Source of the DNA: Tupaia tana
Lineage: Eukaryota; Chordata; Mammalia; Scandentia; Tupaiidae
DNA length: 64,000 nucleotides
NCBI GenBank assembly: GCA_026018925.1
Contig: JAKSZU010000008.1
Span: 63,077,027-63,141,026 of the forward strand
Direction of reading: 5' to 3'
This document shows positions 63,766 to 64,000 of the stretch, one piece after another (the stretch's first letter is position 1; every line of letters begins with the position of its first letter). The notes beneath the pieces were generated by a model that saw only the letters and a program-made list of their open reading frames with translations, searched no databases and was not told the DNA's origin. The position numbers and the translations under genes were made by a program.

Positions 63766-64000
63766 TAATGTATGCACATATATTTAAACACACACATTCA
63801 ATCCATCTTCCATCTCATTACTGAAGTATTCATTGTAAAAATCACAATTCATTCATCAACTAAAAATTCTCCAATGATTCTGTTATGTGTGTTGTTTTAG
63901 AATTGAGTGCAAATACTTTTTGTCCATGTTATTAACAAAAAGGTTTTCATGACCAGTTTTCTGCCTTCCTAAATGGTCATTTTCCCCACCATTACTTTAA
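63766..64000. other. AT-rich spacer to window end
   Basis: No recognised feature. Confidence 0.45.

Overview
This is nuclear DNA of a placental mammal with no protein-coding gene that I can support: an intergenic stretch or the inside of a very large intron. It is AT-rich, crowded with retroposons, and has no long open reading frame, no recognisable exon and no functional RNA gene. The short open frames (mostly 60-120 codons, longest 168) fall on repeats or AT-rich spacer. Clade evidence: ancient placental repeats (MIR, L2, MLT1 LTRs, a MER2/Tigger-like and a MER20-like element, L1M 3' ends) plus a very abundant lineage-specific tRNA-derived SINE. That SINE fits my memory of the CYN SINEs of colugos (Dermoptera), so a colugo is my best guess; this is recall, not a database match.

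I use three working names. tSINE-L (about 240-270 bp) has a tRNA-like head with an A-box-like TTAGCGTAATGG and a B box GGTTCGAGTCCC, then a GC-rich middle (GCCCAAGATCCCGAGAGGAG, GGAGAAGGGATTG, CCCCCTGGGGGG), a CT-rich stretch, the end CCCTATAGCAAAAACCTCTC and poly(A). tSINE-S (about 150-170 bp) has the same head joined directly to the CT-rich part, lacks the middle, and ends in an AATAAATA-type tail. tSINE-2 (about 230-260 bp) is a separate, older-looking tRNA-like family ending in CTCTCATGGAAGAAATAA. I count about 50 copies or fragments of the first two types and six of tSINE-2, on both strands, roughly a fifth of the window. Many have clear target-site duplications (TSDs), and some keep their CpGs and look young.

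Layout. 1-12 kb: SINEs with two MLT1-type LTRs and two small mariner-like elements. 12.9-17.3 kb: a decayed plus-strand L1 holding several SINE pieces and a nested L1 3' tail. 17.3-18.2 kb: an LTR-like segment interrupted by a SINE, then a third mariner-like element. 18.2-29.5 kb: spacer, an L1 3' UTR on the minus strand, a MER2/Tigger-like element next to a (TA)n run, L1M ends and L2. 29.5-31.1 kb: two L1 3' ends on the plus strand. 31-41 kb: spacer, MIRs, SINEs and a possible 7SL-derived fragment. 41-42.2 kb: an L1M 3' end split by two SINEs. 42-49.5 kb: the densest SINE cluster, including a three-SINE pile-up, and a minus-strand LTR with CCAAT repeats. 49.5-58.5 kb: spacer, L2, MIR and MER20-like. 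58.5-63.3 kb: an old plus-strand L1M split by a younger minus-strand L1 and several SINEs, then a SINE inside a SINE.

There is no operon-like organisation to describe. The biology here is retroposition: L1 is the likely source of the enzymes that mobilised the SINEs, as the poly(A) tails and 11-18 bp TSDs suggest. I found no convincing undescribed functional system. The most interesting points are SINE subfamily structure, repeated insertion at one site, a fold-back mutation inside a SINE, and microsatellites growing from transposon ends.
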